From CAZOOW01 sp964581535 (GTDB lineage: Bacteria > Patescibacteriota > Saccharimonadia > Saccharimonadales > Saccharimonadaceae): a DNA stretch of 64,000 bases. Positions 34,213 through 43,203 of the stretch are shown here, piece by piece. Within the stretch, counting starts at the first letter, position 1, and the number at the start of each line of letters is the position of its first letter. Position numbers and translations under genes: made by a program. The notes beneath the pieces are model-generated. The model ran no database searches. It had not been told where the DNA came from and saw nothing but the letters and a program-made list of their open reading frames with translations. The stretch spans positions 71,099 to 135,098 of the forward strand of contig CAZOOW010000003.1 of the NCBI GenBank assembly GCA_964581535.1, read 5' to 3'.

Positions 34213-37014
34213 TTAGCTACAACCTGTCGTACTGCCGCAACTCGTGCAGACATAGCAGGATCCGGCGCGTTGCGTTACGTTACCACAATTGCTACAAAGT
34301 GGCGCTGAGGCGTCAGCTACTTTTAGCTCGGCTCGTGCAGTACGTAGCGTCGCCTCTTTCGGCTCACTCTCTCTGACATCACCAATCACTGCATCTACGA
34401 CTTGTTCCGGCGTCTCCTCGACCTTCATGTCAGTCGGTGCGGATTCAGTTGATGCGGACTCCAGTAGACTGGCCTGCTGTGCTTGCATTTCTGCTTCTAG
34501 ATCCTCAAGCGATGCAAGGCCAAGCTCAAGCCTGTCGTCAATGTTCAGGTATTCGAGTGCCATGCGTCGGAATATATAGTCAACGATACTCGTAGCTGTG
34601 CGGATTTCTGGATCATCTGTCGCTCCGAACGGTGCGAAATTCGTGCTGCTCATCCCTTTAACATAGGCTTTGAGCGGGACGCCATACTGAAGGCCATAGC
34701 TGACCGAGCGGCCAAAAGCGTCCATAAGACCTGCAAGGGTTGAGCCCATTTTTGCAACCGTAATAAAAATCTCACCTGGCTGACCATCATCAAACTCGCC
34801 AACTGTTACGTAACCTTTGAGATCAGAAATCTTGAACTCAATTGTTTTCGATGTACGGACACGAGGCATTTCGCGGCGCTGATTTGCGTGGATGACTTTT
34901 TCGATAACTTTGGGTTCGTTTTCCTTTTTATCCTTCTTGCTAGCAGACAGTGGCTGACCGACTTTAGAGCCATCGCGGTAAATCGCAACCGCCTTTAGAC
35001 CGAGCTTCCAGCTGTCCATATGCAACTGTTCTACATCCTCTACAGTGGCGCTCTCCGGCATATTGACGGTCTTGGAAATAGCACCGGAAAGAAACGGCTG
35101 CACGGCACCCATCATTGTCACGTGGCCCATATAATGAATCGCGTTATCACCGACAGCGCAAGCGAATACATCATAGTCCGATTCTTTTAGCGCCGGAGCA
35201 CCGACAACCGTCCCGTGCTCATGAATATAGGCTACGATATCTTCAGCATCTTTTTTGCTGTAGCCGAGGGTTTTCAATGCGCGAGGGATTGTCTGGTTGA
35301 CGATAACCATATTGCCACCACCAACTAGTGTCTTAAACTTCGTCAAGCTAAAGTCTGGTTCAACACCCGTCGTGTCACAGTCCATCATGAAGCCGATCGT
35401 ACCGGTCGGCGCGAGCACAGTAGCTTGTGAATTACGCATACCATATTTTTCACCGAGTTCTACGGCGTTATCCCACACTTCTGCGGCAGCACTCAACACT
35501 TCTTCTGAAACGAGAGCTGCATTGATATCGTTGACGGCATCCCGATGCTTACGCAGGACACGGTTCATACCTTCTTTGTCTTTGTTGTATCCTGCGAACG
35601 GCCCAACCCGTTTCGCAATTCGTCCACTGGTTGCATAGGCATGACCAGTCATAATTGCAGTCAGCGCTGCAGCAAAAGCACGTCCCTCATCACTATCGTA
35701 CGGCAACCCTTTGGCCATCAGCGTAGCGCCAAGGTTGGCATAACCCATACCGAGTTCGCGGTACGCTCGGGCATTCTTGTCAATGCCTTCGGTCGGATAG
35801 GCACTATAACCGACTAAGATTTCCTGTGCTAGGAAGATAATCTCGATGACATGCTTGTATGCTTCTACATCGAAGGTCCCGTCTTTGTTGAGGAACTTAA
35901 GCAGGTTAAGACTTGCGAGGTTACACGCACTGTTGTCGAGATGCATGTATTCGGAGCACGGGTTCGAGCCGTTGATTCGTCCAGCTCGCGGCGTCGTATG
36001 CCAATCGTTGATCGTCGTGTCAAACTGCATGCCCGGGTCAGCCGACTCCCATGCGGCTTCTGCTACTTGTCGGAAAAGGTCACGCGCTTTGACAATCTTA
36101 TAAACTTTTTTATCGCTGACGCCAACCAGATCCCAGTCCTCATCTTTTTCAACCGCGCGCATATAGTCGTCGGTAACACGAACAGAGTTGTTAGCGTTCT
36201 GGTACTGGATAGAAACCATGTCTTTTCCATTCAGTCCCATGTCATAACCGGCCTCTTCCAGAGTCCGTGCTTTTCGCTCTTCGCGAGCCTTGCACCATAT
36301 AAACTCTTCGACGTCAGGATGGTCGATGTTCAAGATAACCATTTTTGCTGCGCGACGTGTTTTCCCACCACTCGCAATAGTACCGGCGCTTGCATCAGCA
36401 CCACGCATGAAGCTAACTGGGCCCGATGCCTTACCGCCACTACTACTGAGGGTTTCCATACTGCCTCGCAGCGCCGAAACGTTTAGCCCAGCGCCTGAGC
36501 CACCCTTGAAAATCATTCCTTCTTCGCGGTACCAATTCAGGATAGACGGCAGGTTATCTTCAACTTTTAGGATGAAGCACGCACTAGCTTGCTGCGAACG
36601 GTCAGGAGTTCCGATGTTAAACCATACCGGGCTGTTAAATGCTGCGCGCTGCGTAACAAGGATATATTTCAACTCTGCATTGAACGTATCCGCTTCAGCT
36701 TCATCGGCGAAGTAACCGTTCTCGTATCCGTATTTCGTAATGGTATTGGCAACTCGATCGATAAGGTCCTTAAGTCCTTTTTCACGCTGTGGAGTGCCTG
36801 GTGTACCATGAAAATATTTCTGCGCCACGATATTGATGGCATTTTGCGACCAGAAGTCAGGAAACTCTGCGTCTTGTTGCTCAAAAACTACCTTACCAGT
36901 ACCAGGATTGACGATCTTCGACTCCTGTTTCACCCACGTAAACTGGTCATATGGATGTGTACTTTCTTCTGTAAAATAACGCGCAACTGAAAGCGCGGAC
37001 ACTGCTTGTGCCAT
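34213..37014 (-). CDS. nrdJ: Adenosylcobalamin-dependent (class II) ribonucleotide reductase
   Basis: The 933-residue enzyme has the substrate-site stretch RAAFNSPVWFN, the catalytic NPCSEYMHLDNSACNLASLNLL loop, the TGTIGFMMDCDTTGVEPDF segment and a C-terminal zinc-ribbon CSNCG-x-CYVCTSCGS that holds the redox cysteines. It reduces ribonucleotides to deoxyribonucleotides using B12. No cobalamin synthesis or riboswitch is seen, so the cofactor must be scavenged. GGAGGGGAG precedes the ATG. nrdR lies upstream and the two share the NrdR-box promoter. Confidence 0.95.
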   Translation of the reverse strand: MAQAVSALSVARYFTEESTHPYDQFTWVKQESKIVNPGTGKVVFEQQDAEFPDFWSQNAINIVAQKYFHGTPGTPQREKGLKDLIDRVANTITKYGYENGYFADEAEADTFNAELKYILVTQRAAFNSPVWFNIGTPDRSQQASACFILKVEDNLPSILNWYREEGMIFKGGSGAGLNVSALRGSMETLSSSGGKASGPVSFMRGADASAGTIASGGKTRRAAKMVILNIDHPDVEEFIWCKAREERKARTLEEAGYDMGLNGKDMVSIQYQNANNSVRVTDDYMRAVEKDEDWDLVGVSDKKVYKIVKARDLFRQVAEAAWESADPGMQFDTTINDWHTTPRAGRINGSNPCSEYMHLDNSACNLASLNLLKFLNKDGTFDVEAYKHVIEIIFLAQEILVGYSAYPTEGIDKNARAYRELGMGYANLGATLMAKGLPYDSDEGRAFAAALTAIMTGHAYATSGRIAKRVGPFAGYNKDKEGMNRVLRKHRDAVNDINAALVSEEVLSAAAEVWDNAVELGEKYGMRNSQATVLAPTGTIGFMMDCDTTGVEPDFSLTKFKTLVGGGNMVIVNQTIPRALKTLGYSKKDAEDIVAYIHEHGTVVGAPALKESDYDVFACAVGDNAIHYMGHVTMMGAVQPFLSGAISKTVNMPESATVEDVEQLHMDSWKLGLKAVAIYRDGSKVGQPLSASKKDKKENEPKVIEKVIHANQRREMPRVRTSKTIEFKISDLKGYVTVGEFDDGQPGEIFITVAKMGSTLAGLMDAFGRSVSYGLQYGVPLKAYVKGMSSTNFAPFGATDDPEIRTATSIVDYIFRRMALEYLNIDDRLELGLASLEDLEAEMQAQQASLLESASTESAPTDMKVEETPEQVVDAVIGDVRESEPKEATLRTARAELKVADASAPLCSNCGNVTQRAGSCYVCTSCGSTTGCS

Positions 37015-37125
37015 AATATCTCCCCTCCTTATACGGCAATATGCCTAGTATGGTTTTAATGTTTTTGTCTTACCATCACACCTCCCTGCGACGCGATGGA
37101 TGCACCTATATGTGTTACGTGAAAA

Positions 37126-37581
37126 TCAGGAATCGTCGCGAAGTTTCCTCAGCTCACTTTCGAATTCGTCAATGTCTTTGAACTCACGATACACACTCGC
37201 AAAGCGCACATATGCCACTTTATTTCGTCTCGCCAGTTCTCGGAGCACCAAGTCACCGATCATTCGTGAAGGAATTTCACTCGCCCCGTCGGCATAAAGC
37301 TCGTCCTCGACTCTTGAAACCATTTCTTCGATTTCCATATCAGAGTTGAAGAACTTACCAACTGAACGATGAATCGCCGCATACAACTTTTTTCTATCGA
37401 ACAATTCGCGCTCACTATCTTTTTTTATGACAGCTAAGTTTGGTCGCTCGATTCTCTCGTACGTCGTATATCGATGTTTGCACTTCCGACATTCCCGTCG
37501 TCTGCGAATCGCGTCACCCTCGCTGGCGTCGCGCGACTCCACGACTTTCGCATCGTCAAATGAACATTGCGGACATTTCAT
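37126..37581 (-). CDS. nrdR: Transcriptional repressor NrdR
   Basis: The 151-residue protein has the N-terminal zinc ribbon CPQCSFDDAKVVESR...CRKCKHRYTTYER and the ATP-cone domain (FDRKKLYAAIHRSVGK...FASVYREFKDIDEF). NrdR senses ATP/dATP and represses ribonucleotide reductase genes. It is upstream of nrdJ on the same strand and paired NrdR boxes lie in its promoter. Confidence 0.96.
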   Translation of the reverse strand: MKCPQCSFDDAKVVESRDASEGDAIRRRRECRKCKHRYTTYERIERPNLAVIKKDSERELFDRKKLYAAIHRSVGKFFNSDMEIEEMVSRVEDELYADGASEIPSRMIGDLVLRELARRNKVAYVRFASVYREFKDIDEFESELRKLRDDS

Positions 37582-37665
37582 GCAGTTTCCTTTCTATTTT
37601 CTGTTAACAACACCCTACACCCCCATTCGAGCTGCCGCTCAGCTGTGTAGCTACCTCTACTATAG

Positions 37666-37713
37666 CCCCCATATATAGCGCATTTCAAGTGTATTTTATG
37701 CAACATATAGTGC
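37666..37713 (-). promoter_or_regulatory. Paired NrdR boxes
   Basis: Two 16-bp sites, 37666-37681 (core ATATATAG) and 37698-37713 (core CATATAGTG), each match the consensus ACACTATATATAGTGT at 11 of 16 positions and are offset by 32 bp, the classic three-turn spacing. The first lies between TTGAAA and TATAGT on the minus strand. Confidence 0.8.
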
Positions 37714-37778
37714 TTACGCTGTTAATCCATAGCTTCCATCTTCAATCAGGTTACGGTGCCGAAAAAAGATAGCAAGCA

Positions 37779-37807
37779 TTGACATATATGCTAAAAAGGT
37801 GTAAAAT
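37779..37807 (+). promoter_or_regulatory. Promoter of the GC-rich small membrane-protein pair
   Basis: TTGACA (37779-37784), 17 bases, TAAAAT (37802-37807). The leader is about 75 bases. Together with the NrdR boxes this accounts for the 300-base gap between nrdR and the pair. Confidence 0.75.
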
Positions 37808-37886
37808 AGATAAGTTCATGAAGTCCTAGGCCGTTGCGGTTTACTACGTCATTCGTACCTTACTAAGAGACAGAGAGGAAACCATC

Positions 37887-38147
37887 ATGCTGGCATTCCT
37901 GCGAGTACGCCGCGCCATCGCCCGAGCGATGGGCAACACCCACATTGTGCGAGCATTCATGTTCGCAGTACTACTCACATTCCTGTTCGTCAGCGTCGGG
38001 ATTGTCTTCGACCGAGTGACAGCCCTGGCCCTCACCGCAATGGTCGGGCTGGCCCCCGTGCTACTTCGGTTCATCGGGTCGAACTCGTCGTTCAACCCGG
38101 CAGAGCTGCCAAGCGACGAGGAGCTGCGGAGGAGAAACGAGCAGTGA
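37887..38147 (+). CDS. Small GC-rich membrane protein, 86 residues
   Basis: A basic N-terminus (MLAFLRVRRAIARAMGNTHIVR) precedes two hydrophobic segments (about 23-43 and 47-64) and a short charged tail. No family is recognised. GAGAGGAAACC lies before the ATG. The TGA stop overlaps the GTG start of the next gene. GC content (53% in one line counted, higher in others) and Shine-Dalgarno use differ from neighbouring core genes. Confidence 0.65.
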   Translation: MLAFLRVRRAIARAMGNTHIVRAFMFAVLLTFLFVSVGIVFDRVTALALTAMVGLAPVLLRFIGSNSSFNPAELPSDEELRRRNEQ

Positions 38148-38302
38148 AAACGGTCCGCCACCTGATGTACGGTAATCCGCTGAAACGATTCAGTCGCCGT
38201 CAACAGCTTCGACTCCTGCTAGGGTATTTCGTCCTGGCGGCAGCCGCGGCACTACCCTTCTTCGCCTACGGCGCGTGGCAGTTCCTGAGGAGCTTTCCAT
38301 GA
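38144..38302 (+). CDS. Small GC-rich membrane protein, 52 residues
   Basis: The frame begins with GTG overlapping the previous stop (GTGA), with GGAGGAG about eight bases upstream. The product has an Arg-rich N-terminal part (LKRFSRRQQLRLLL) and one hydrophobic helix (YFVLAAAAALPFFAYGAW). It is translationally coupled to the 86-residue protein; together they could form a small membrane complex. Function unknown. Confidence 0.6.
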   Translation: MKTVRHLMYGNPLKRFSRRQQLRLLLGYFVLAAAAALPFFAYGAWQFLRSFP

Positions 38303-38384
38303 GCGTCCCACGCAGGCGATAGATCTCTCTGTCTCCTGCACCCAAAGTACTTAAAAGATTGAGTGATTTGGATGCAGCCGACAT

Positions 38385-38415
38385 AAAAATCCCGCGGGTA
38401 AACCGCGGGATTTTT
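38385..38415. terminator. Terminator at the end of ftsZ
   Basis: A 13-bp stem (38385-38397 with 38403-38415) with T-runs in both directions lies between ftsZ (minus) and the small membrane-protein pair (plus) and can stop both. Confidence 0.92.
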
Positions 38416-38417
38416 TC

Positions 38418-39662
38418 TTATTCGTCTTTTTTCTTCTTACGTCTGCGTAGGAATGCGGGTGTGTCAGACTCGTCTTCATCGACGTTCTGCCATATATTCG
38501 TCGGGTTTTCTTCGTCATCGAAACTACCTTTTGGTTTCGAATCCTCATCAACATTCATGCCGGTTACAACAGTGTCGATATCCTCACGCCCTTTTGCTGC
38601 TTCAATATCATGCACAGATTCTACGGCAGTCTCATCATGGAGACCAGTTACGGGCGCGCCCGTGAGACTAGAAGAATTTAACGCATTCGCCTGTTCTTTG
38701 AAGTATTCACTATCAAAACCAGTTGCAATGACCGTTATGATGAGATCGTCTTCCATCTCGGGTTTCAATGTTGCACCAAAGATGATGTTCGCGTCCGGCG
38801 CGACGGCGCTCGTAATAAGTTCTGCGGCTTCTTGGATCTCGCTCATACTCATGTCGTAGCCACCGGTCACGTTAAAGAGCACGCCCTTCGCACCATCGAT
38901 AGAAACTTCAATAAGCGGCGATTCGATAGCCTGTTGAGCAGCTTGCGCAGCTCGGTTATCACCACTAGCCCGACCAATGCCCATAAGCGCACTTCCGGCA
39001 TTGCTCATAATCGCTTTGACATCAGCGAAATCGAGGTTAATAAGCCCATGTTCGGTGATAAGCTCTGAAATACCCTGGACACCTTGACGTAAAACATCAT
39101 CAGCAATTTTAAAGGTTTCAAGTAGCGGTGTTCGGCGATCGATCGTTTGCAGCAGCCGATCATTAGGAATAGTGATGAGCGTATCGACTTGCTTACCAAG
39201 GTTTGCTATTGCCCATTCGGCATTAGCGCGTCGTTTTTCACCTTCGAAACTAAACGGTTTCGTAGCAACGCCAACAACCAAGATGTCGAGGTCACGTGCG
39301 ACCTGAGCAACAACATGACCAGCTCCAGAGCCGGTCCCGCCACCTGCTCCGATCGTTACAAATACCATGTCAGCGCCCTGAAGCGCTTTCTTTATATCCT
39401 CGATAGATTCTTCGGCAGCCGCTTGCCCAACGGCCGGGTCTGCACCAGCCCCGAGGCCGCGAGTAACTTCTTTTCCGATGTGAAGCTTTACGTCAGCTTT
39501 TGAATTATGAAGTGCCTGCGCATCGGTATTGATAGCTATGAACTCGACGCCAGTCAGACCGGCTTCTTTCATTCGGTTTATAGCTGAACCGCCAGCACCA
39601 CCAACACCCACTACTTTGATAGTTGCAAATGTTTGGATTTCACTAGGTTTTACTTCAGGCAT
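38418..39662 (-). CDS. ftsZ: Cell division GTPase FtsZ
   Basis: The 414-residue tubulin homologue has VVGVGGAGGSAINRM, the tubulin signature GAGGGTGSGAGHV and the T7 loop NLDFADVKAIM. A variable linker leads to a C-terminal peptide DTPAFLRRRKKKK, the conserved FtsA-binding tail with a basic end. FtsZ forms the division ring. Its promoter lies in the 100-base gap after ftsA. Confidence 0.97.
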   Translation of the reverse strand: MPEVKPSEIQTFATIKVVGVGGAGGSAINRMKEAGLTGVEFIAINTDAQALHNSKADVKLHIGKEVTRGLGAGADPAVGQAAAEESIEDIKKALQGADMVFVTIGAGGGTGSGAGHVVAQVARDLDILVVGVATKPFSFEGEKRRANAEWAIANLGKQVDTLITIPNDRLLQTIDRRTPLLETFKIADDVLRQGVQGISELITEHGLINLDFADVKAIMSNAGSALMGIGRASGDNRAAQAAQQAIESPLIEVSIDGAKGVLFNVTGGYDMSMSEIQEAAELITSAVAPDANIIFGATLKPEMEDDLIITVIATGFDSEYFKEQANALNSSSLTGAPVTGLHDETAVESVHDIEAAKGREDIDTVVTGMNVDEDSKPKGSFDDEENPTNIWQNVDEDESDTPAFLRRRKKKKDE

Positions 39663-39694
39663 CTTACTTGTTATCCCCCGCTATGTTCACATTT

Positions 39695-39723
39695 AGTATA
39701 CACTGCATTTTATAATGCACCAA
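39695..39723 (-). promoter_or_regulatory. ftsZ promoter
   Basis: Minus-strand TTGGTG (39718-39723), 17 bases, TATACT (39695-39700), with GGGGGA about 12 bases before the ATG. Confidence 0.6.
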
Positions 39724-39765
39724 CAATGTACCCACGAAAGTGCAACGCGGCGTAGTGTATACATT

Positions 39766-41016
39766 TTATGAACGGAATTTAGAAAATATCCCTGTTAGCT
39801 TTCCGGCAAACCCGCCGATACCCTCACTTATTTTGCCAGAATTCAATGCAGCATGTCCTCCAATTCCAGCTGACGGCGCGCCCAGCATGTCGGTCAACAT
39901 GAGCCCGATTGCGGCTGCATAAACCGGTGATTCAATTTTATCCGCCACTCCTCCATAGCCTCGCGGTTTTCCAACCTTTGCGCTCAGCTGGAGCGATTTC
40001 TTTGCAAACTCATCGATTCCAGGCATGAGAGCACCGCCGCCAGTCAGAACAACGCCACCAGGTAGCTTGGCAGATCGACCGATACTCTTTAGTTCTTTAT
40101 CAACTAGTTCGAAAATCTCTTCTAGTCGAGCTTCGACTATCATGTCAACATCCTCAACATCGAACTCATGGGTTGATTTGTCTATCTTTACGACGGCTTT
40201 TTTTGAATTATTCTTATGCGCATTCGGAACAGCTACTGCGTTATGTATCTTCACCTCCTCGGCAACATCTAGGTCAGTTTTAAGCCCGATAGCTAGATCG
40301 TTCGTGATATTAATGCTCCCTATAGGCAAGACTGCCACATGTTGCAAGTCCCCTTCTTCGAACACGACAACATTGGTCGTACTACCTCCGATATCCACCA
40401 AAGCAACCCCATTTTCCATCTGCTGCTCTGTAAGAACGGCTCGCGCCGCAGCAAGTCCAGACAACACCTTTTGGTTAACATGCGTTTCAGTCATTTCACA
40501 AGCTTTTTCAAGGTTTTTAACATGCGGACCAAGTGCGGTAATAACATGTGCGTCAACTTCAAGCCGCACACCATTCATACCGATCGGATCCTTGATGTTG
40601 TCTTGGCCATCAAGCTGGTAGCTACGAGGCGTAACCTCTAAAATTTCCCGGTTAGCAGGCAGCTGAACAACTGTGGCTGCTTCCTCGACACGATCTAGAT
40701 CACTCTCAGTTATTTCATGTCCGGCAGCGATAACGCCTCGGCTGCTCATGCCGATAACATGCGAGCCATTCACACTGACTGTCGCCGCATTTATTTGGTG
40801 GCCGCTCATCCGCTCAGCGGCTTCGAGTGCTTTGTCTATTGCCTGAGCTGTGTTGACTAGGTTAACGACCGTCCCTTTGCGTAAGCCGGAGTTTGGTTCA
40901 GCTGCTACTCCGACGATTGTTGGTTTTTCGCTACTGCCATCAATGTGTCCGACCACGACTCGTACTTCAGTCGTTCCAACATCGACGCCTACAGCGTATC
41001 GAGATACTTCTTGCAT
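39766..41016 (-). CDS. ftsA: Cell division protein FtsA
   Basis: The 416-residue actin-like ATPase shows GVDVGTTEVRVVVG, the 1C-domain SHVIGMSSRG, VALVDIGGSTTNVVVF and GGVVLTGGGALMPG, and ends with an amphipathic basic helix (AGKLTGIFSKFR) for membrane binding. It tethers FtsZ. A TATAAT box (41023-41028, minus strand) ends six bases before the ATG, so translation is probably leaderless. ftsZ follows after about 100 bases. Confidence 0.96.
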   Translation of the reverse strand: MQEVSRYAVGVDVGTTEVRVVVGHIDGSSEKPTIVGVAAEPNSGLRKGTVVNLVNTAQAIDKALEAAERMSGHQINAATVSVNGSHVIGMSSRGVIAAGHEITESDLDRVEEAATVVQLPANREILEVTPRSYQLDGQDNIKDPIGMNGVRLEVDAHVITALGPHVKNLEKACEMTETHVNQKVLSGLAAARAVLTEQQMENGVALVDIGGSTTNVVVFEEGDLQHVAVLPIGSINITNDLAIGLKTDLDVAEEVKIHNAVAVPNAHKNNSKKAVVKIDKSTHEFDVEDVDMIVEARLEEIFELVDKELKSIGRSAKLPGGVVLTGGGALMPGIDEFAKKSLQLSAKVGKPRGYGGVADKIESPVYAAAIGLMLTDMLGAPSAGIGGHAALNSGKISEGIGGFAGKLTGIFSKFRS

Positions 41017-41081
41017 ATGGTTATTATACCTCAGAGCTTAGTTTGAGTCATTGTACTATTCATAGCGAACAAATAATAGGT

Positions 41082-41843
41082 TTAGAGCTTAGTGAGGATT
41101 TCCGCACCGGTTTCTGTTACGAGAACCGTGTGTTCAAAATGTGCCGCAAGCGAACCATCGCGCGTTGAGATTGTCCATCCATCGGGTTCCGTCACGATTC
41201 GCTCGCCTCCCAACATCGCCATCGGCTCGATTGCTATCGTCTCACCGGGTTCGAGCAGGAAGCCTTTCCCAGACTCTCCATAGTTTGGAATGTCGGGCGG
41301 CATATGCATACTGTGTCCAACGCCATGCCCGACCAATTCGCGAACAATTCCTAATTTTCCCTGCCTGAGCGTGGCTTCTATCGCTGCAGAGATATCACCA
41401 ATCCGGGTCGGACCTTTTATCATGTCGATTCCGGCATATAGACTCCGCTCTGTAAAGTCCAGCAGGCGTTTTTTATCACCTGACGGCTCTTCATCAACAA
41501 CCATCGTGAAGGCACTATCTGTTTTCATGCCCTTGTACCCAATAACCAGATCAAAGCTAACAATGTCGCCAGAGCGTAAGACATACGAGCTAGGTACTCC
41601 GTGCACCACCTGTGAATTAGTTGAAATACATATAACTCCAGGAAAATTTACCTCAGGTGTTTTATAGGTTGTCTCTGCCCCAAGTGCAATAATTTCTTTC
41701 GCCACCCAATCATCTAGTTCGAGCTCGCTAGCACCAGCTACAGCTTGTTTTCTGAGACCATCAAAAATAGTGGCTAGCAGCCGGCCGCCTTCACGTATAG
41801 CATTAATTTGTTCCGATGTTTTTTCACCAGTGATCAAGCTCAC
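41082..41843 (-). CDS. map: Methionine aminopeptidase, type I
   Basis: The 253-residue enzyme carries the metal ligands in SFDLVIGYKGMKTDSAFTM, GHGVGHSMHMPPDIPNYG and IEPMAMLG. It removes the initiator Met after deformylation (def is at 50.8 kb). It starts two bases after the adk stop, so the two are cotranscribed; the secY-adk-map order of other bacteria is partly kept. Confidence 0.95.
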   Translation of the reverse strand: MSLITGEKTSEQINAIREGGRLLATIFDGLRKQAVAGASELELDDWVAKEIIALGAETTYKTPEVNFPGVICISTNSQVVHGVPSSYVLRSGDIVSFDLVIGYKGMKTDSAFTMVVDEEPSGDKKRLLDFTERSLYAGIDMIKGPTRIGDISAAIEATLRQGKLGIVRELVGHGVGHSMHMPPDIPNYGESGKGFLLEPGETIAIEPMAMLGGERIVTEPDGWTISTRDGSLAAHFEHTVLVTETGAEILTKL

Positions 41844-41845
41844 GT

Positions 41846-42388
41846 TTATTCACCTACAACTTCCGCGTAAATTCTATCATGCACCTCACCCGCCGTTCCG
41901 GTGCCATCGAGATGAAGAATCTTAACACCTTCCTCGGCAAATGAGCTGAGGACGGGATACATTTTTTGTCGATAAATAGTCATACGACGAGCGATAACCT
42001 CAGGCGTGTCTTCCATTCGAGCACGTTTCTCGAGACGCTGCAGAATCTCTGACTCAGGAACTTCTAGAACCACTACTTGATCGATCTTCTCATCATTTTT
42101 TTCCATGTAGTCGCTCAACCACTCAGCCTGTTCTTTAGTTCGAGGGAATCCGTCAACGATAATATTCGGGTATTGTTTTGCCGTCGCATCCGCAACTGCT
42201 TCCTCAAATACTTTATAAATAACCGCATCGTGTATCAGTTCGCCGGTTTTGAGCAAATCATTCATCTTAGGATCATTACTCTCACGAAGCATTTCACCCG
42301 TGCTCAACCATTTCCACCCCTGTCGAGCAGCTAGCATTTTGCCTTGAACACTCTTTCCTGCACCGGTCGGCCCGAATAGTAATATCAA
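41846..42388 (-). CDS. adk: Adenylate kinase, short-lid form
   Basis: The 180-residue kinase has an unusual P-loop GPTGAGKSVQG (the family norm is GPPGAGKGTQ), the NMP-binding LSTGEMLRES, DGFPRTKEQAEWL and a short lid around RARMEDTPEVIARRM without zinc cysteines. It probably balances AMP, ADP and ATP, but a UMP/CMP-type specificity is possible. The start is TTG at 42388 behind AAAGGAAA. Confidence 0.85.
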   Translation of the reverse strand: MILLFGPTGAGKSVQGKMLAARQGWKWLSTGEMLRESNDPKMNDLLKTGELIHDAVIYKVFEEAVADATAKQYPNIIVDGFPRTKEQAEWLSDYMEKNDEKIDQVVVLEVPESEILQRLEKRARMEDTPEVIARRMTIYRQKMYPVLSSFAEEGVKILHLDGTGTAGEVHDRIYAEVVGE

Positions 42389-42415
42389 CGTCTTATTTCC
42401 TTTCTGCTTACGCGT

Positions 42416-42871
42416 TTATTGTAACGAGTTTTTTACTAACCGCGCAATTACTGCTCCATCAGCCGCGTTTCCGGCGCTCGTTTTCACTGCTCCAATAACT
42501 TTTCCCATGTCTTTTACGCCTTCAGGCTGCAGCTCGACAATAGCTAGATCAACGAGTTGTTGCAGTGCATCTTCGGAAAGTTGTTCGGGTAAGTATGCAA
42601 GGAGCAATTCTTTTTCCGCTCTTTCTTTGTCGGCACTCTGCCGGTTGCCGCCTTTTTCAAATAATCCGGCTGCCTCGTCGCGTTTTTTCGCCTCCCGTGC
42701 CAGTAGCTGCTCAACGGCATCATCCCCCAGACCACTCTCGCGAAGACCTTTAGCGACTTCCTCATTTAATATCGCTGCTTTTATGCCACGAAGTGTCGTT
42801 GTGCGGAACTCATCCCTTGCCAGCATGGCCTCTTTTAAGTCAGCATTGATTTTATCTTTTAGCACGCTCAT
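42416..42871 (-). CDS. GatB/YqeY domain protein
   Basis: The 151-residue protein matches the YqeY family (MSVLKDKINADLKEAMLARDEFRTTTLRGI...YLPEQLSEDALQQLV...DMGKVIGAVK), the tRNA-binding tail domain of GatB occurring alone. It may assist tRNA-dependent amidation or metabolism of tRNA; the role is not settled. ATG 42871 follows TTGGAGGAAA, and TATAAT lies further upstream. It is next to rpsU, as in many bacteria. Confidence 0.92.
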   Translation of the reverse strand: MSVLKDKINADLKEAMLARDEFRTTTLRGIKAAILNEEVAKGLRESGLGDDAVEQLLAREAKKRDEAAGLFEKGGNRQSADKERAEKELLLAYLPEQLSEDALQQLVDLAIVELQPEGVKDMGKVIGAVKTSAGNAADGAVIARLVKNSLQ

Positions 42872-42936
42872 ATTTTCCTCCAAAAACAAATACTACCACT
42901 ATTATAACAGAGGTAGTATTTTACAAACATTGAATA

Positions 42937-43152
42937 CTAGCGAACGCCGAGACGCGCTTTGTTCAATTTATCAGCCTTGCGAGCTTTGCGGATAATCGCT
43001 TTTTTTCGACGCTCTACCTTGCTGATCGGTTTTGCAAATCGCTGCGTTGCTTTCACGGTAGAGAGCACGCCACTTTGCAAGACTTTTCGGTTAAAGCGAC
43101 GAATAAGGTTCTCGTTCGCTTCATTGCCGTCTTTACGTGTAACTTGAATCAT
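42937..43152 (-). CDS. rpsU: 30S ribosomal protein S21
   Basis: The 71-residue basic protein starts MIQVTRKDGNEANENLIRRF and contains RRFNRKVLQSGVL and a Lys/Arg-rich tail, typical for bS21. Minus-strand TAGAAT (43162-43167) or AATACT (43159-43164) lies six to nine bases before the ATG with no Shine-Dalgarno site, so it is probably read from a leaderless mRNA. Confidence 0.93.
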   Translation of the reverse strand: MIQVTRKDGNEANENLIRRFNRKVLQSGVLSTVKATQRFAKPISKVERRKKAIIRKARKADKLNKARLGVR

Positions 43153-43203
43153 ACTCGCAGTATTCTATCAGGTTTATAACAGATAGACAAGACTCTGCGC
43201 CAA

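Noticed and set aside
35851..36486. Plus-strand open frame of 211 codons
   Set aside because: Shadow of nrdJ, which is fully conserved on the other strand.
37015..37125. Cobalamin riboswitch upstream of nrdJ
   Set aside because: The B12-box core is absent from the leader and the gap is too short; NrdR boxes explain regulation instead.
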